Positions 25,572 to 33,572 of a stretch of DNA of 64,000 nt are shown piece by piece. The number at the start of each line of letters is the position of its first letter. The stretch's first letter is position 1. Location: the NCBI RefSeq assembly GCF_018129985.1, contig NZ_JAFCKT010000001.1, positions 62,001 to 126,000 on the forward strand, given 5' to 3'. The notes beneath the pieces were generated by a model that was not told the DNA's origin, made no database searches, and was given only the letters and a program-made list of their open reading frames with translations. The DNA comes from Bradyrhizobium sp. SZCCT0148. Lineage in GTDB: Bacteria > Pseudomonadota > Alphaproteobacteria > Rhizobiales > Xanthobacteraceae. The position numbers and the translations under genes were made by a program.

Positions 25572-27071
25572 ATGTTCCCGAAGCCGAAATCCGTATTGTT
25601 GCCCAACACTTACGCCTTCGAATCCGAGCCGATGGTGAAGCCGACGGGCTTTCGCGAATACGACGCGCGCTGGTTGTTCCAGAAGGAAATCAACCTGATG
25701 GGTGTGCAGGCGCTCGGCATGGGGCTGGGGGCGCTGATCGCCGAACTCGGCGTCAAACAGGAGATCGTCACCGGGCACGACTTCCGCGGTTATTCGGCCT
25801 CGATCAAATACGCGCTGATCTCCGGCCTGATGGCGGCGGGCTGCAAGGTGCACGACATCGGCCTCGCGGTGACGCCGATGGCCTATTTCGCGCAATTCGA
25901 TCTCGACGTGCCCTGCTGCGCGATGGTGACTGCCTCGCACAACGACAATGGCTGGACCGGCGTCAAGATGGGCGCCAACCGTCCGCTGACGTTCGGGCCC
26001 GAGGAGATGACGCGGCTGAAGGAGATCGTGCTCAATGCCGATTTCAAGAACAAGGCGGGCGGCTCCTATCAGTTTCACGAGAATTATCCGGCGCGCTACA
26101 TCGCCGACCTCACCAATCGTCCGAAGTTGAAGCGCAAGCTTAAAGTCGTCGCGGCCTGCGGCAACGGCACCGCCGGCGCGTTTGCGCCGCAGGTGCTGGA
26201 GGCGATCGGCTGCGAGGTGATTCCGCTCGACACCGAGCTCGACCACACCTTCCCGAAATACAATCCGAACCCCGAAGACATGGAGATGCTGCACGCGATC
26301 CGCGACGCGGTGCTGCATCATAAGGCCGATGTCGGCCTCGGTTTCGATGGCGACGGCGACCGCTGCGGCGTCGTCGACGATACCGGCGAGGAGATCTTTG
26401 CCGACAAGGTCGGCGTGATGCTGGCGCGCGACATGTCGGCGATCCACAAGGACGCGCATTTCATCGTCGACGTGAAGTCGACCGGCCTGTTCGTCACCGA
26501 CCCGGTGCTGCAGAAGCAGGGCGCCAGAACCGACTATTGGAAGACCGGACATTCCTACATGAAGCGCCGCACCAACGAGACGGGTGCGCTCGCGGGCTTC
26601 GAGAAGTCCGGCCACTTCTTCTTCAACAAGCCCTATGGCCGCGGCTATGACGACGGCCTGGTTTCGGCGCTCGCGATCTGCGACATGCTCGACCGCGCGC
26701 CGGGCAAGTCGATGGCGGACCTGAAGAACGCGCTGCCGAAGACATGGTCGTCGCCGACGATGTCGCCGCATTGCGCCGACGAGACCAAATACGGCGTCAT
26801 CGACCAGGTGGTGAAGCACTTCGAGGACTTGCAGGCCAAGGGCGCCAAGATCGGCGGCCAGGCGATCCGCGATCTCGTCACCGTCAACGGCGTGCGCGTC
26901 ACGGTCGAGGATGGCAGCTGGGGCCTGGTACGCGCCTCCTCCAACAAGCCCGAGCTCGTCGTGGTGGTCGAGAGCCCGGTCTCCGAGCAGCGCATGCACG
27001 ACATGTTCGAGATGGTGAACAGCGTGCTGCGCACGCATCCCGAAGTCGGCGAGTACAATCAGAAGATCTGA
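25572..27071 (+). CDS. Phosphomannomutase/phosphoglucomutase
   Basis: Interconverts hexose-6- and hexose-1-phosphates (mannose or glucose), feeding nucleotide-sugar synthesis. The 499-aa protein has the four domains of the alpha-D-phosphohexomutase superfamily: the phosphoserine loop TASHNDNGWTG (Ser122), the metal loop GFDGDGDRCGVVDD (about 258-271), the sugar-binding loop GALAGFEKSGHFFF and the phosphate-binding RASSNKPELVVVVES near the C-terminus. It is about 40 residues longer than typical AlgC-type enzymes. Substrate preference cannot be assigned. With the UDP-glucose dehydrogenase and acyltransferase genes nearby, it fits surface-polysaccharide supply. Confidence 0.94.
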   Translation: MFPKPKSVLLPNTYAFESEPMVKPTGFREYDARWLFQKEINLMGVQALGMGLGALIAELGVKQEIVTGHDFRGYSASIKYALISGLMAAGCKVHDIGLAVTPMAYFAQFDLDVPCCAMVTASHNDNGWTGVKMGANRPLTFGPEEMTRLKEIVLNADFKNKAGGSYQFHENYPARYIADLTNRPKLKRKLKVVAACGNGTAGAFAPQVLEAIGCEVIPLDTELDHTFPKYNPNPEDMEMLHAIRDAVLHHKADVGLGFDGDGDRCGVVDDTGEEIFADKVGVMLARDMSAIHKDAHFIVDVKSTGLFVTDPVLQKQGARTDYWKTGHSYMKRRTNETGALAGFEKSGHFFFNKPYGRGYDDGLVSALAICDMLDRAPGKSMADLKNALPKTWSSPTMSPHCADETKYGVIDQVVKHFEDLQAKGAKIGGQAIRDLVTVNGVRVTVEDGSWGLVRASSNKPELVVVVESPVSEQRMHDMFEMVNSVLRTHPEVGEYNQKI

Positions 27072-27180
27072 GCCGGAGCCGAAGCGTTCGTCCGCCCCGG
27101 CCTTCCGATCCGATCACTGACGTCACGAAATACTGGATTGCCCGGTCGAGCCGGGCAGTGACACGTACCCGTGTCGCGCC

Positions 27181-28650
27181 CTACGCCGACCGCAGCGAGC
27201 CCAGGAAGCCGTCGACCTCGGCCTTGAGGCATTCAGATTGTGATGACAGCCCGGCGGCAGCCTGATGCATCTTCGAGGCAGCCATGCCTGCCTGCTCGGA
27301 AGCCTTGCTGACGCCGACGATGTTTTGGTTCACCTCGCGCGTGCCGGTGGCGGCTTGCTGCAGGCTGCCCGCGATCTCGCGCGTGGCCAGGCCCTGCTGG
27401 TCGACCGCGGACGAGATCTGTCCGGAGATCTGATCGATCTCCGCGATCGTCGCACCGATCGCCTGGATCGCGTTGACGGCGTCGTTGGTTGCGCTCTGGA
27501 TGCTTTGGACTTGCGCCGAGATCTCCTCGGTGGCTTTCGCGGTCTGGTTCGCCAACGCCTTCACTTCGCTCGCGACCACCGCAAAGCCCCTGCCATGCTC
27601 GCCGGCGCGTGCGGCTTCGATGGTGGCATTCAACGCCAGCAGATTGGTCTGGCTCGCGATGGTCTGGATCAACGTGACGACTTCGCCAATCTTCTGCGTG
27701 CCGGTGGCGAGTCCCTCGACCACCTCGTTGGTGCGGCGGGCTTCGCTCGCGGCCTTGGCCGCGATCTGGGCAGACCGGGAAACCTGTTGGGTGATGCTAC
27801 TGACCGACGCTGTGAGTTCTTCCGTGGCGGCAGCAACCGTCTCGACATTGCTGGAGGCCTGGTTCGATGCCGAGGCCGCGGCGGCGGTCTGGCGCGCGGT
27901 ATCCGCGCTGTTGCTGCTCATCGCCGACGACAATTGCTGCACTTCGCCGGCGGCGACCGCCACCGCCTGCACGATGCCGCCGATGCTGCGCTCGAAGTTG
28001 CTGGCGAGCCGCTGCTTGGCCGCCTCACGTTCGTCCTTGGCGCGCTGTTCGATGTCTTGGCGTTCGCTGTGGGCCCGCGCCTCCGCGGCCATCGCGGCCT
28101 GAGCCTCGGCCGTCTTGACGGCGGTCGTCTCGAATAGCTCCTGGAGCTTGAGGGCAAGCGCGATCAGCACGCCTGCTTCGATCAGCAGGATCACGGCATG
28201 CAGTACCACGCGACCGAAATCTGAGCCGCCGGGATAGATCGCCGCCGGCAGCAGGAAGTTCAAGGCGATATGATGCAGCGCGACCGCAACCGTCGCTGCG
28301 ACGATCGGCCGGTAGTCGCAATAGGCGACGATGCAGGCCAGCGCCGCGAAGAAGTACATGTGCATGTCGATCTGCCAGGGATGTCCTTCGAACTGGTAGG
28401 TGAACATCGACACACCGCTCATCAGCGCGACCGCGAACACCAGGCGCGTCGAAAGGCTGTCACCCGACAGGCGCCAGGACAGGGTTGCGGCGAGGGCGAA
28501 GACCGTCATGAAAATGGCGGGGAGCAGCCACGCCTTGCCGAGCGCAAGCCCGATGATCAGGCTAATCGGCACGTGCAGCCAGAGCACCGCGACGAGGATT
28601 TTGCTGGTGATCTGACGCAGCGATTCCAGTTCATCGTTCTTGACAATCAT
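27181..28650 (-). CDS. Methyl-accepting chemotaxis protein with multi-pass membrane sensor
   Basis: A 489-aa chemoreceptor. The N-terminal ~190 residues hold about six hydrophobic helices with almost no periplasmic loop domain. They carry several histidines: VLWLHVPI, EGHPWQIDMHMYFFAA, VALHHIALNFLLPA and VVLHAVILL. A coiled coil follows, then the classical signalling tip (NLLALNATIEAARAGEHG, GRGFAVVASEVKALA). There is no HAMP motif I can recognise. The start at 28650 overlaps the stop of the upstream small gene (ATGA), so the pair is translationally coupled. The intramembrane His pairs suggest sensing via a bound heme, metal or redox/energy state, but this is inference. Confidence 0.92.
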   Translation of the reverse strand: MIVKNDELESLRQITSKILVAVLWLHVPISLIIGLALGKAWLLPAIFMTVFALAATLSWRLSGDSLSTRLVFAVALMSGVSMFTYQFEGHPWQIDMHMYFFAALACIVAYCDYRPIVAATVAVALHHIALNFLLPAAIYPGGSDFGRVVLHAVILLIEAGVLIALALKLQELFETTAVKTAEAQAAMAAEARAHSERQDIEQRAKDEREAAKQRLASNFERSIGGIVQAVAVAAGEVQQLSSAMSSNSADTARQTAAAASASNQASSNVETVAAATEELTASVSSITQQVSRSAQIAAKAASEARRTNEVVEGLATGTQKIGEVVTLIQTIASQTNLLALNATIEAARAGEHGRGFAVVASEVKALANQTAKATEEISAQVQSIQSATNDAVNAIQAIGATIAEIDQISGQISSAVDQQGLATREIAGSLQQAATGTREVNQNIVGVSKASEQAGMAASKMHQAAAGLSSQSECLKAEVDGFLGSLRSA

Positions 28651-29000
28651 TTCGTCATCCCCGGAGCTATTCTGCCAAAGCATGCTGAAACCGCTTGCGC
28701 GTCCATCACGAACCAGGCGCCGGCATCGTGCAGGCGGGTCAGTCCGTCATGGTCATCCGGGCGGACGATGAGAAGGGTGGGAAGAGCAGTTCCCCCGACG
28801 ATCGCCGCCCGGGCCGATCCCGCAGCCTGAAACACCTGCTGCGCGCTCCACCAAGGCGGAAATACCACTGCGACGATTGTCGTCCCCGGACGAACCTGTA
28901 AGGTGAGGATTGCAAGCGAGATCCACCCCGCGATCAGCAACGCTGTCGCATTCGCCCAGGCAGGCCACCGCCGGGACGGAATCGCCGTTTTCCCCTCCAT
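28647..29000 (-). CDS. Small membrane-anchored protein coupled to the chemoreceptor
   Basis: A 117-aa protein with one N-terminal transmembrane helix (ANATALLIAGWISLAILTLQV, about residues 16-36) and a soluble remainder containing VVFPPWWSAQQVFQAA and ALPTLLIVRPDDHDGLTRLHDAGAWFV. Its stop overlaps the chemoreceptor start by four bases, so the products are probably made in stoichiometric amounts and may interact. I do not recognise the family. A 7-bp inverted repeat lies 24 bp upstream of the start. Anything beyond an accessory role for the receptor would be guesswork. Confidence 0.7.
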   Translation of the reverse strand: MEGKTAIPSRRWPAWANATALLIAGWISLAILTLQVRPGTTIVAVVFPPWWSAQQVFQAAGSARAAIVGGTALPTLLIVRPDDHDGLTRLHDAGAWFVMDAQAVSACFGRIAPGMTK

Positions 29001-29023
29001 TACCGGAAGCTATTGAGTTGAGG

Positions 29024-29049
29024 CTAACCGCGGGTAAATATCCGGTTAG
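29024..29049. promoter_or_regulatory. Inverted repeat before the chemoreceptor operon
   Basis: CTAACCG and CGGTTAG arms, 12-nt spacer, 24 bp upstream of the 117-aa gene start. It is a possible operator or hairpin. The rest of the 284-bp gap (29050-29284) shows no gene or repeat. Confidence 0.3.
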
Positions 29050-29284
29050 GGCCGGTACGGAAGACTACGGTCTTTTCCGCGGATCACCGCGCTTTGAGTC
29101 GATCGAATGTCTGGCTTCCGCAGCTTCGCGCACGCGCCCCGCGTCTCCCAGGTGTTGTCCGGCATCGCGAAGCATTCGCGAGCGCTATTGGGATTGAATT
29201 GAAGGACTGCGTGACCCCGACTGGACCAAAACCAAGCGGCTGGTCGCCGGTCCGTTCTGCGTTACCCTGCCGATGTTTCAGCCT

Positions 29285-29794
29285 TCAGGCCGCCACCACC
29301 GCCGGGATCGGCAGCGTGGTCACGGACTTGATCTTCTCCATCGCGAAGCGCGAGGTGACGTTCTTCAGCGGCACTGCGCTGATCAGCTTCTTGTAGAACA
29401 CGTCATAGGCCTGCATGTCGGCGACCACGACGCGCAGCATGTAGTCGACATCGCCGGCCATGCGGTAGAACTCCATCACCTCGGGCATCGCGCTGACAGC
29501 TTCTGCGAATTTCTTCAGCCACGCGTCGGAATGATCGGAGCTTTCAACGGATACGAACACCGAGATGCCGAGCCCGATCTTGTTCTGGTCGACCAGGGCC
29601 ACCCGCTTGATGATCACGCCGTCGGCCTCCAGCCGCTGGATGCGCTTCCAGCAGGGGGTCGAGGACAGGCCGACGCGGTCGCCGATCTCGGCGACGGACA
29701 GGGAGGCATCCTCCTGGAGTACCATCAGGATCTTGCGGTCGATGGCGTCGAGGCGGCGGCTGGACTCGGGGATCTGGGTGGCGGCGTCGGTCAT
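29285..29794 (-). CDS. Lrp/AsnC family transcriptional regulator (own start inside the fused frame)
   Basis: A 169-aa regulator with an N-terminal winged-HTH (LDAIDRKILMVLQEDASLSVAEIGDRVGLSSTPCWKRIQRLEADGVI) and a C-terminal RAM/AsnC ligand-binding domain (ALVDQNKIGLGISVFVSVE and GDVDYMLRVVVADMQAY). These proteins form octamers that sense amino acids. The ATG at 29794 gives the standard family N-terminus, and an inverted repeat 32-50 bp upstream looks like its own operator. It is therefore probably translated independently, even though the PfkB frame upstream runs into it without a stop. The true protein may be both free and fused. Confidence 0.88.
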   Translation of the reverse strand: MTDAATQIPESSRRLDAIDRKILMVLQEDASLSVAEIGDRVGLSSTPCWKRIQRLEADGVIIKRVALVDQNKIGLGISVFVSVESSDHSDAWLKKFAEAVSAMPEVMEFYRMAGDVDYMLRVVVADMQAYDVFYKKLISAVPLKNVTSRFAMEKIKSVTTLPIPAVVAA

Positions 29795-30814
29795 TTGAAG
29801 AATTCTGTTCCATTTAATAGGCTGATTTCTCTGATATAGAGAAAATCCTTCCCCGACAAGCCCGTAATCCCGCACGTTCCTGGAGCCGTTCTGGGGCCTT
29901 CCACGCAAAAACTCTTCAACTTCAATGCGTTGGGGTGCAGCCAGGCCGCCGCCATGGCGGGTGCATTTTAGTGCCGCGGCGGCCGCGGCGAATCGCAACG
30001 CCCGCCGCACGTTGCCGCCCTCAGCGAGGCCAAGCGAGAAGGCGCCATGAAAGACGTCGCCGGCGCCGAGCGTATCCACCGTCTGGACGGGGAAGGCCGC
30101 GGCCTCCTCCCACTCGCCTGCATCGTTCAGCCAGATCGTGCCGAGCGGACCGCGGGTGGCGGCAAGGAAGGCGGGCGTCAGCCCGGCCAGGCGTCGCAAC
30201 GCCCTGCCGTCGTCGGCGACGCCGGCGGTCTCCTGCATCTGTTCGCTCGCGAACAGCAGATGCGAGGCGGCGGTCAGCAGGCCATCCTGCAACGACATCG
30301 CGCGATCGACGCCGACGATGACGGCAATACCGCGTCGCTGAGCCTCGGCGCAGAGGTCGCTGCAGAACGCACCGCAGCGGGTTTCGACGAGCACGGCGCG
30401 ACAATCGGCCAGCAATTCGTCGGCCTTGGGCAGCTGCACGCGCCACAGTCCGGGATCGCGATAGATCGTCAGCGTCCGTTCGCCGGACGGCTCGATCATG
30501 ATCGCAGAGACGGGCGTGGTCACATCAGGCATGCGCACGATGTGGCTGGTGTCGATGCCCTCCTGTGCCATCTGCGCGAGGATGAAGCCGCTCGATGTCT
30601 CCCGCGCATCGCCCATCGGGCCGGCGAACGAGACGCGGCCGCCGAGCCGCGCAATGGCAATCGCGGCATTGAGCGCGTTGCCGCCGCAGATCTCGGCGAA
30701 ATGGCTCGCGTTCGCCTTGCTGCCACGTGCCGGCACCGCCTCGACCCGAAAGGTGAGATCGCGCACGGGAATGCCGATGCAGAGGATGCGCGGCGCGGTC
30801 CCGGATGCAGCCAT
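29285..30814 (-). CDS. PfkB family sugar/nucleoside kinase, open in frame into the Lrp/AsnC gene (509-aa fusion)
   Basis: Residues 1-305 form a PfkB (ribokinase-like) kinase: the substrate-side GGNALNAAIAIARLGG motif (44-59) and the catalytic DTLGAGDVFHGAFSLGLAEGG (Asp253 as base). Such kinases phosphorylate sugars or nucleosides with ATP; the substrate is unknown. No stop codon occurs after the normal kinase end. The frame continues through about 35 residues with no visible domain character (306-340) and directly into a complete Lrp/AsnC regulator (341-509). The linker DNA is AT-rich and holds an operator-like palindrome, so the kinase may simply have lost its stop. The gene starts six bases after nudC ends, in the HIT-nudC-pfkB order. 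Confidence 0.8.
   Translation of the reverse strand: MAASGTAPRILCIGIPVRDLTFRVEAVPARGSKANASHFAEICGGNALNAAIAIARLGGRVSFAGPMGDARETSSGFILAQMAQEGIDTSHIVRMPDVTTPVSAIMIEPSGERTLTIYRDPGLWRVQLPKADELLADCRAVLVETRCGAFCSDLCAEAQRRGIAVIVGVDRAMSLQDGLLTAASHLLFASEQMQETAGVADDGRALRRLAGLTPAFLAATRGPLGTIWLNDAGEWEEAAAFPVQTVDTLGAGDVFHGAFSLGLAEGGNVRRALRFAAAAAALKCTRHGGGLAAPQRIEVEEFLRGRPQNGSRNVRDYGLVGEGFSLYQRNQPIKWNRILQMTDAATQIPESSRRLDAIDRKILMVLQEDASLSVAEIGDRVGLSSTPCWKRIQRLEADGVIIKRVALVDQNKIGLGISVFVSVESSDHSDAWLKKFAEAVSAMPEVMEFYRMAGDVDYMLRVVVADMQAYDVFYKKLISAVPLKNVTSRFAMEKIKSVTTLPIPAVVAA
29826..29844 (-). promoter_or_regulatory. Operator-like inverted repeat upstream of the Lrp/AsnC gene
   Basis: TTTCTCTGATATAGAGAAA: perfect 7-bp arms around a 5-nt AT-rich centre, 31-50 bp before the regulator's ATG. 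Size and position suit autoregulation by an AsnC-type protein. It lies inside the PfkB-Lrp linker. Confidence 0.5.
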
Positions 30815-30820
30815 CGGCGG

Positions 30821-31759
30821 TCAGCTCTTGTCGTGCACCCAGCGGCCGAGCAAATGATGGGCGATGGCGAAGGGATGTGGGCCTGCGAGCCCATCCGGAT
30901 GCGTCCGCGCCAGCATCAGCGCGGCCTCTTCGCGCGTGAACCAGCGCGCGTCCTCCAGCTCCGAGTGATCGACGACGATGTCCTCGCTCACCGCCCGCGC
31001 GCTGCAGCCGATCATGAGAGACGACGGATAGGGCCAAGGCTGGGTCATGTAATACTGCACATCGGTGCAGCGGATGCCGGATTCTTCGAGGATCTCGCGA
31101 CGGACCGCGTCCTCGATGGTCTCGGCGGCTTCGACGAAGCCGGCAAGGCACGAGTACATGCCTGCGGGAAACTGCTTCTGGCGGCCGAGCAGGCACTTGT
31201 CGCCGGAGGCGACGTGCATGATCACGACTGGATCGGTGCGCGGAAAATGCTCGGCCTTGCAGGAAGGACACTCGCGCTTCCAGCCGCCTTCCTTCATCGC
31301 GCTGCGCGTGCCGCAATTGGCGCAATAGCCATGGCGCTGGTGCCAGCCGACCATCGACTTCGCCATCGCGATCGCCGACAGCTCTCCGGGCGGGATCGCG
31401 CCCTGCATCGCCATGCCGCGCAGCTCGGTGACGGTATAGTCGTCGCGGCCCACAAGCTTCTCGGCGGCGGCCTGCGACAGGCCCATCCCGAACATCGCGG
31501 CGCCGTCGCGTAACCCCAGGAAGATCGTACCCGGATTGGCGCCGCACTTCAGCGCCTCGTCGATCGACAGCAGCGCACGAATCTTGTCGCCGTCGCGCTT
31601 CACCAGCAGCGAGTCGCGATAAACGACATAGGCGCGCGAGGTCGGCTTCTGCTCCATCGCGAACAGCTTCTCGTCGTCGCGGCGCAGATGCGCGGCGCGA
31701 TCGAGGATGTTGGTGACGAAGGCCGGCTGTCCCAGCGGAAAGGCGTCGAATGCTGACAT
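30821..31759 (-). CDS. nudC: NAD+ diphosphatase NudC
   Basis: Hydrolyses NAD(H) to NMN and AMP, and in known homologues removes NAD caps from RNA 5' ends. The 312-aa protein has an N-terminal NUDIX-like domain, a zinc ribbon (Cys146, Cys149, Cys164, Cys167), the Nudix box GFVEAAETIEDAVRREILEE (207-226) and the NudC-defining TQPWPYPSSLM motif. All diagnostic residues are in place. It follows the HIT gene by 7 bp and precedes the PfkB kinase by 6 bp, so the three form one transcript concerned with nucleotide turnover. Confidence 0.96.
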   Translation of the reverse strand: MSAFDAFPLGQPAFVTNILDRAAHLRRDDEKLFAMEQKPTSRAYVVYRDSLLVKRDGDKIRALLSIDEALKCGANPGTIFLGLRDGAAMFGMGLSQAAAEKLVGRDDYTVTELRGMAMQGAIPPGELSAIAMAKSMVGWHQRHGYCANCGTRSAMKEGGWKRECPSCKAEHFPRTDPVVIMHVASGDKCLLGRQKQFPAGMYSCLAGFVEAAETIEDAVRREILEESGIRCTDVQYYMTQPWPYPSSLMIGCSARAVSEDIVVDHSELEDARWFTREEAALMLARTHPDGLAGPHPFAIAHHLLGRWVHDKS

Positions 31760-31766
31760 TATTTTC

Positions 31767-32186
31767 TCAACCCAACCAGATCTTGCGGCGAAGTGCGCTG
31801 ATGAAATTCTGAACCTCTGCGGCGTCGTGCGCCAAGGGCGGCATCACGCCCCAGACCGGCCGCGGCCAGGCCGCGTCGCCGGTGCGGCGCGCGATGATGT
31901 GGACGTGAAGCTGCGGCACGAGGTTGCCGAGTGCCGCGACATTGAGCTTGTCGCACTTGGTGATTTCCTTCAGCGCGCGCGAGACGCGGGAGATCTCCGT
32001 CATCAGCTGCGCCTGCTGCACCTCGTCGAGATCGATGATCTCGATCGCGTCAGCGCGCCGCGGCACCAGCAGCAGCCAAGGATAATGCGCGTCCTTGATG
32101 ACCAGCACCTTCGACAGCGGAAGATCGCCGATATCGATGGTGTCCTCTTTCAGGCGGGAGTGCAGCGACCAGGCGGGTTCAGGCAT
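31767..32186 (-). CDS. HIT domain protein
   Basis: A 139-aa histidine-triad protein of the subgroup with the active-site sequence NLVPQLHVHIIARR. The QLHVHI form, with Gln in place of the first His, is normal for this bacterial branch. Upstream strands VIKDAHYPWLLLVPRR and the helix SRVSRALKEIT are typical. HIT proteins hydrolyse nucleoside monophosphates bound to a second group, such as AMP derivatives or dinucleoside polyphosphates. It is first in a tight HIT-nudC-pfkB-lrp series, consistent with nucleotide or NAD turnover. The downstream side of its start is followed by a repeat-rich 258-bp gap. Confidence 0.9.
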   Translation of the reverse strand: MPEPAWSLHSRLKEDTIDIGDLPLSKVLVIKDAHYPWLLLVPRRADAIEIIDLDEVQQAQLMTEISRVSRALKEITKCDKLNVAALGNLVPQLHVHIIARRTGDAAWPRPVWGVMPPLAHDAAEVQNFISALRRKIWLG

Positions 32187-32291
32187 ATGCGTTTCCGGAT
32201 GGCCCGGTGGGTTCGGGCCTTATTGGCCGGACCATACGATACCGATTCCCTGAGGGGAAGGATCGGGGCCGCGGGGGCGGCATGCTCAGCT

Positions 32292-32438
32292 GTCGTCCGG
32301 GGGCGCGCAAAGCGCAAGCCCCGGGGTTTATTACCACAGGGAGAAGTCATTGCCCGAGCTGGCAACTCGGAGTCTTCGCCAAACTCAATCCTGTGGCTAT
32401 GGATCCCCGGGCTTGCGCTGCGCGCGCCCCGGGATGAC
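32292..32438. repeat. GTC...ATGAC palindromic element (GGGGCGCGC subtype, long spacer)
   Basis: Left arm GTCGTCCGGGGGCGCGCAAAG, right arm GCGCGCGCCCCGGGATGAC, with CCACAGG and CCTGTGG inner arms. It lies 6 bp from the stop of the enolase-superfamily gene and upstream of the HIT operon. Confidence 0.7.
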
Positions 32439-32444
32439 GGGAGC

Positions 32445-33572
32445 CTATACCTCCGCCAGCACCCGCGCATTGGCGCGGACCGAAGCTTCGCTGACGCGAA
32501 TACCGAGGCCGGGTCCATCGGGCACCACGACATGGCCGCTGCGGTTGGCGACGCGGTCCTCCAGCACGTCCTCGGTCAGCACGTGGTGCGGCATGTAGAA
32601 TTCGCAGCCGAGCGAGATGCCCGGCGTCGCCGCGATCAGCTGCGTGCCGGCGGCAAGGCCAATGCCGCCTTCCCACAGCGTGCCGCCATAGCCGGGCAGG
32701 CCGGCGATGTCGGCGATGGCCATGATCGCCTGCGCCTCGAACAGGCTGCCGACCTTCATCAGCTTGATCGAGACGGCGTCGGCGGCCTCGCGGCGCACAA
32801 GCTCCATCATGTCGCGGCGGTCGAAGCAGCTTTCGTCGGCGAGCACCGGGGTTTCCAGCGCCGCGGTGAGCTGCGCCATCACGTCGAGATATTTGCGCGG
32901 CACCGGTTGCTCGATGAAGGTCGGCGCGAACTGCTCGACGTCGCGCAGGATCTTGATGGCACCGAACGGTGCGAGTGCCTGGTTGTAATCGACGCGCAGA
33001 TCGACCTTGTCGCCGAACTCCTTCCGGATGGCTTCGAGATGCTCGAGGTCCTCGCGATGCGACTTCACGCCGGTCTTGACCTTGTAGATGACGTTGCCGT
33101 CGGGAACCATTTTCCGCATGCGCTCGAGATCGGCGGCGAAATCCGGATCGGCGATCGAGAAGGAGAGCGGAATCGTGTCGCGCACGCGGCCGCCGAGCAG
33201 GTCGGCGACCGACAGGCCCGACGATTTGCCGACGATATCGAGCAGCGCCATTTCGATGGCGACTTTAGCTTCGGCATGTCCGACCAGCGCGCGGTCGAGC
33301 TCGGCCATCAGCGCGCGGATGCGGCGCACCGGCTTGCCGAGCACGATGGGCCTCAAGTAGATATCGAGCGCGGAGAAAGCGGCTTCCGGCGTTCCCGTAA
33401 AGACCTCCCACGGTGCCGCTTCGCCCCAGCCGACCGCGCCGTCGCTCGCGGTGAGCTCGATCAGCACGCGTTTTACCGTGCCCTTGACGTTTCCGACGCC
33501 CTGCAGGCGCGCCATCTTGATCGGGCTCTCGATCAGGAACAGCCTGAGACGTTCGACGGTCGCTTCGGTCAT
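32445..33572 (-). CDS. Mandelate racemase/muconate-lactonizing enzyme family protein (enolase superfamily)
   Basis: A 375-aa enolase-superfamily enzyme of the muconate cycloisomerase-like subgroup: N-terminal capping domain, then a TIM barrel with the KxK catalytic lysines (IYKVKTGV), metal ligands in [14 protein letters not shown] and [12 protein letters not shown], and the second catalytic lysine in [10 protein letters not shown]. It abstracts a proton alpha to a carboxylate; cycloisomerase, dipeptide epimerase and N-succinyl amino-acid racemase are all possible. Its ATG overlaps the SDR stop (ATGA). As the last gene of an amino-acid ABC transporter operon, it probably acts on the imported compound. 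Confidence 0.9.
   Translation of the reverse strand: MTEATVERLRLFLIESPIKMARLQGVGNVKGTVKRVLIELTASDGAVGWGEAAPWEVFTGTPEAAFSALDIYLRPIVLGKPVRRIRALMAELDRALVGHAEAKVAIEMALLDIVGKSSGLSVADLLGGRVRDTIPLSFSIADPDFAADLERMRKMVPDGNVIYKVKTGVKSHREDLEHLEAIRKEFGDKVDLRVDYNQALAPFGAIKILRDVEQFAPTFIEQPVPRKYLDVMAQLTAALETPVLADESCFDRRDMMELVRREAADAVSIKLMKVGSLFEAQAIMAIADIAGLPGYGGTLWEGGIGLAAGTQLIAATPGISLGCEFYMPHHVLTEDVLEDRVANRSGHVVVPDGPGLGIRVSEASVRANARVLAEV

Noticed and set aside
31767..32186. Loss of the first triad histidine in the HIT protein (QLHVHI)
   Set aside because: This form is normal for the bacterial subgroup, so it is not evidence of inactivation.
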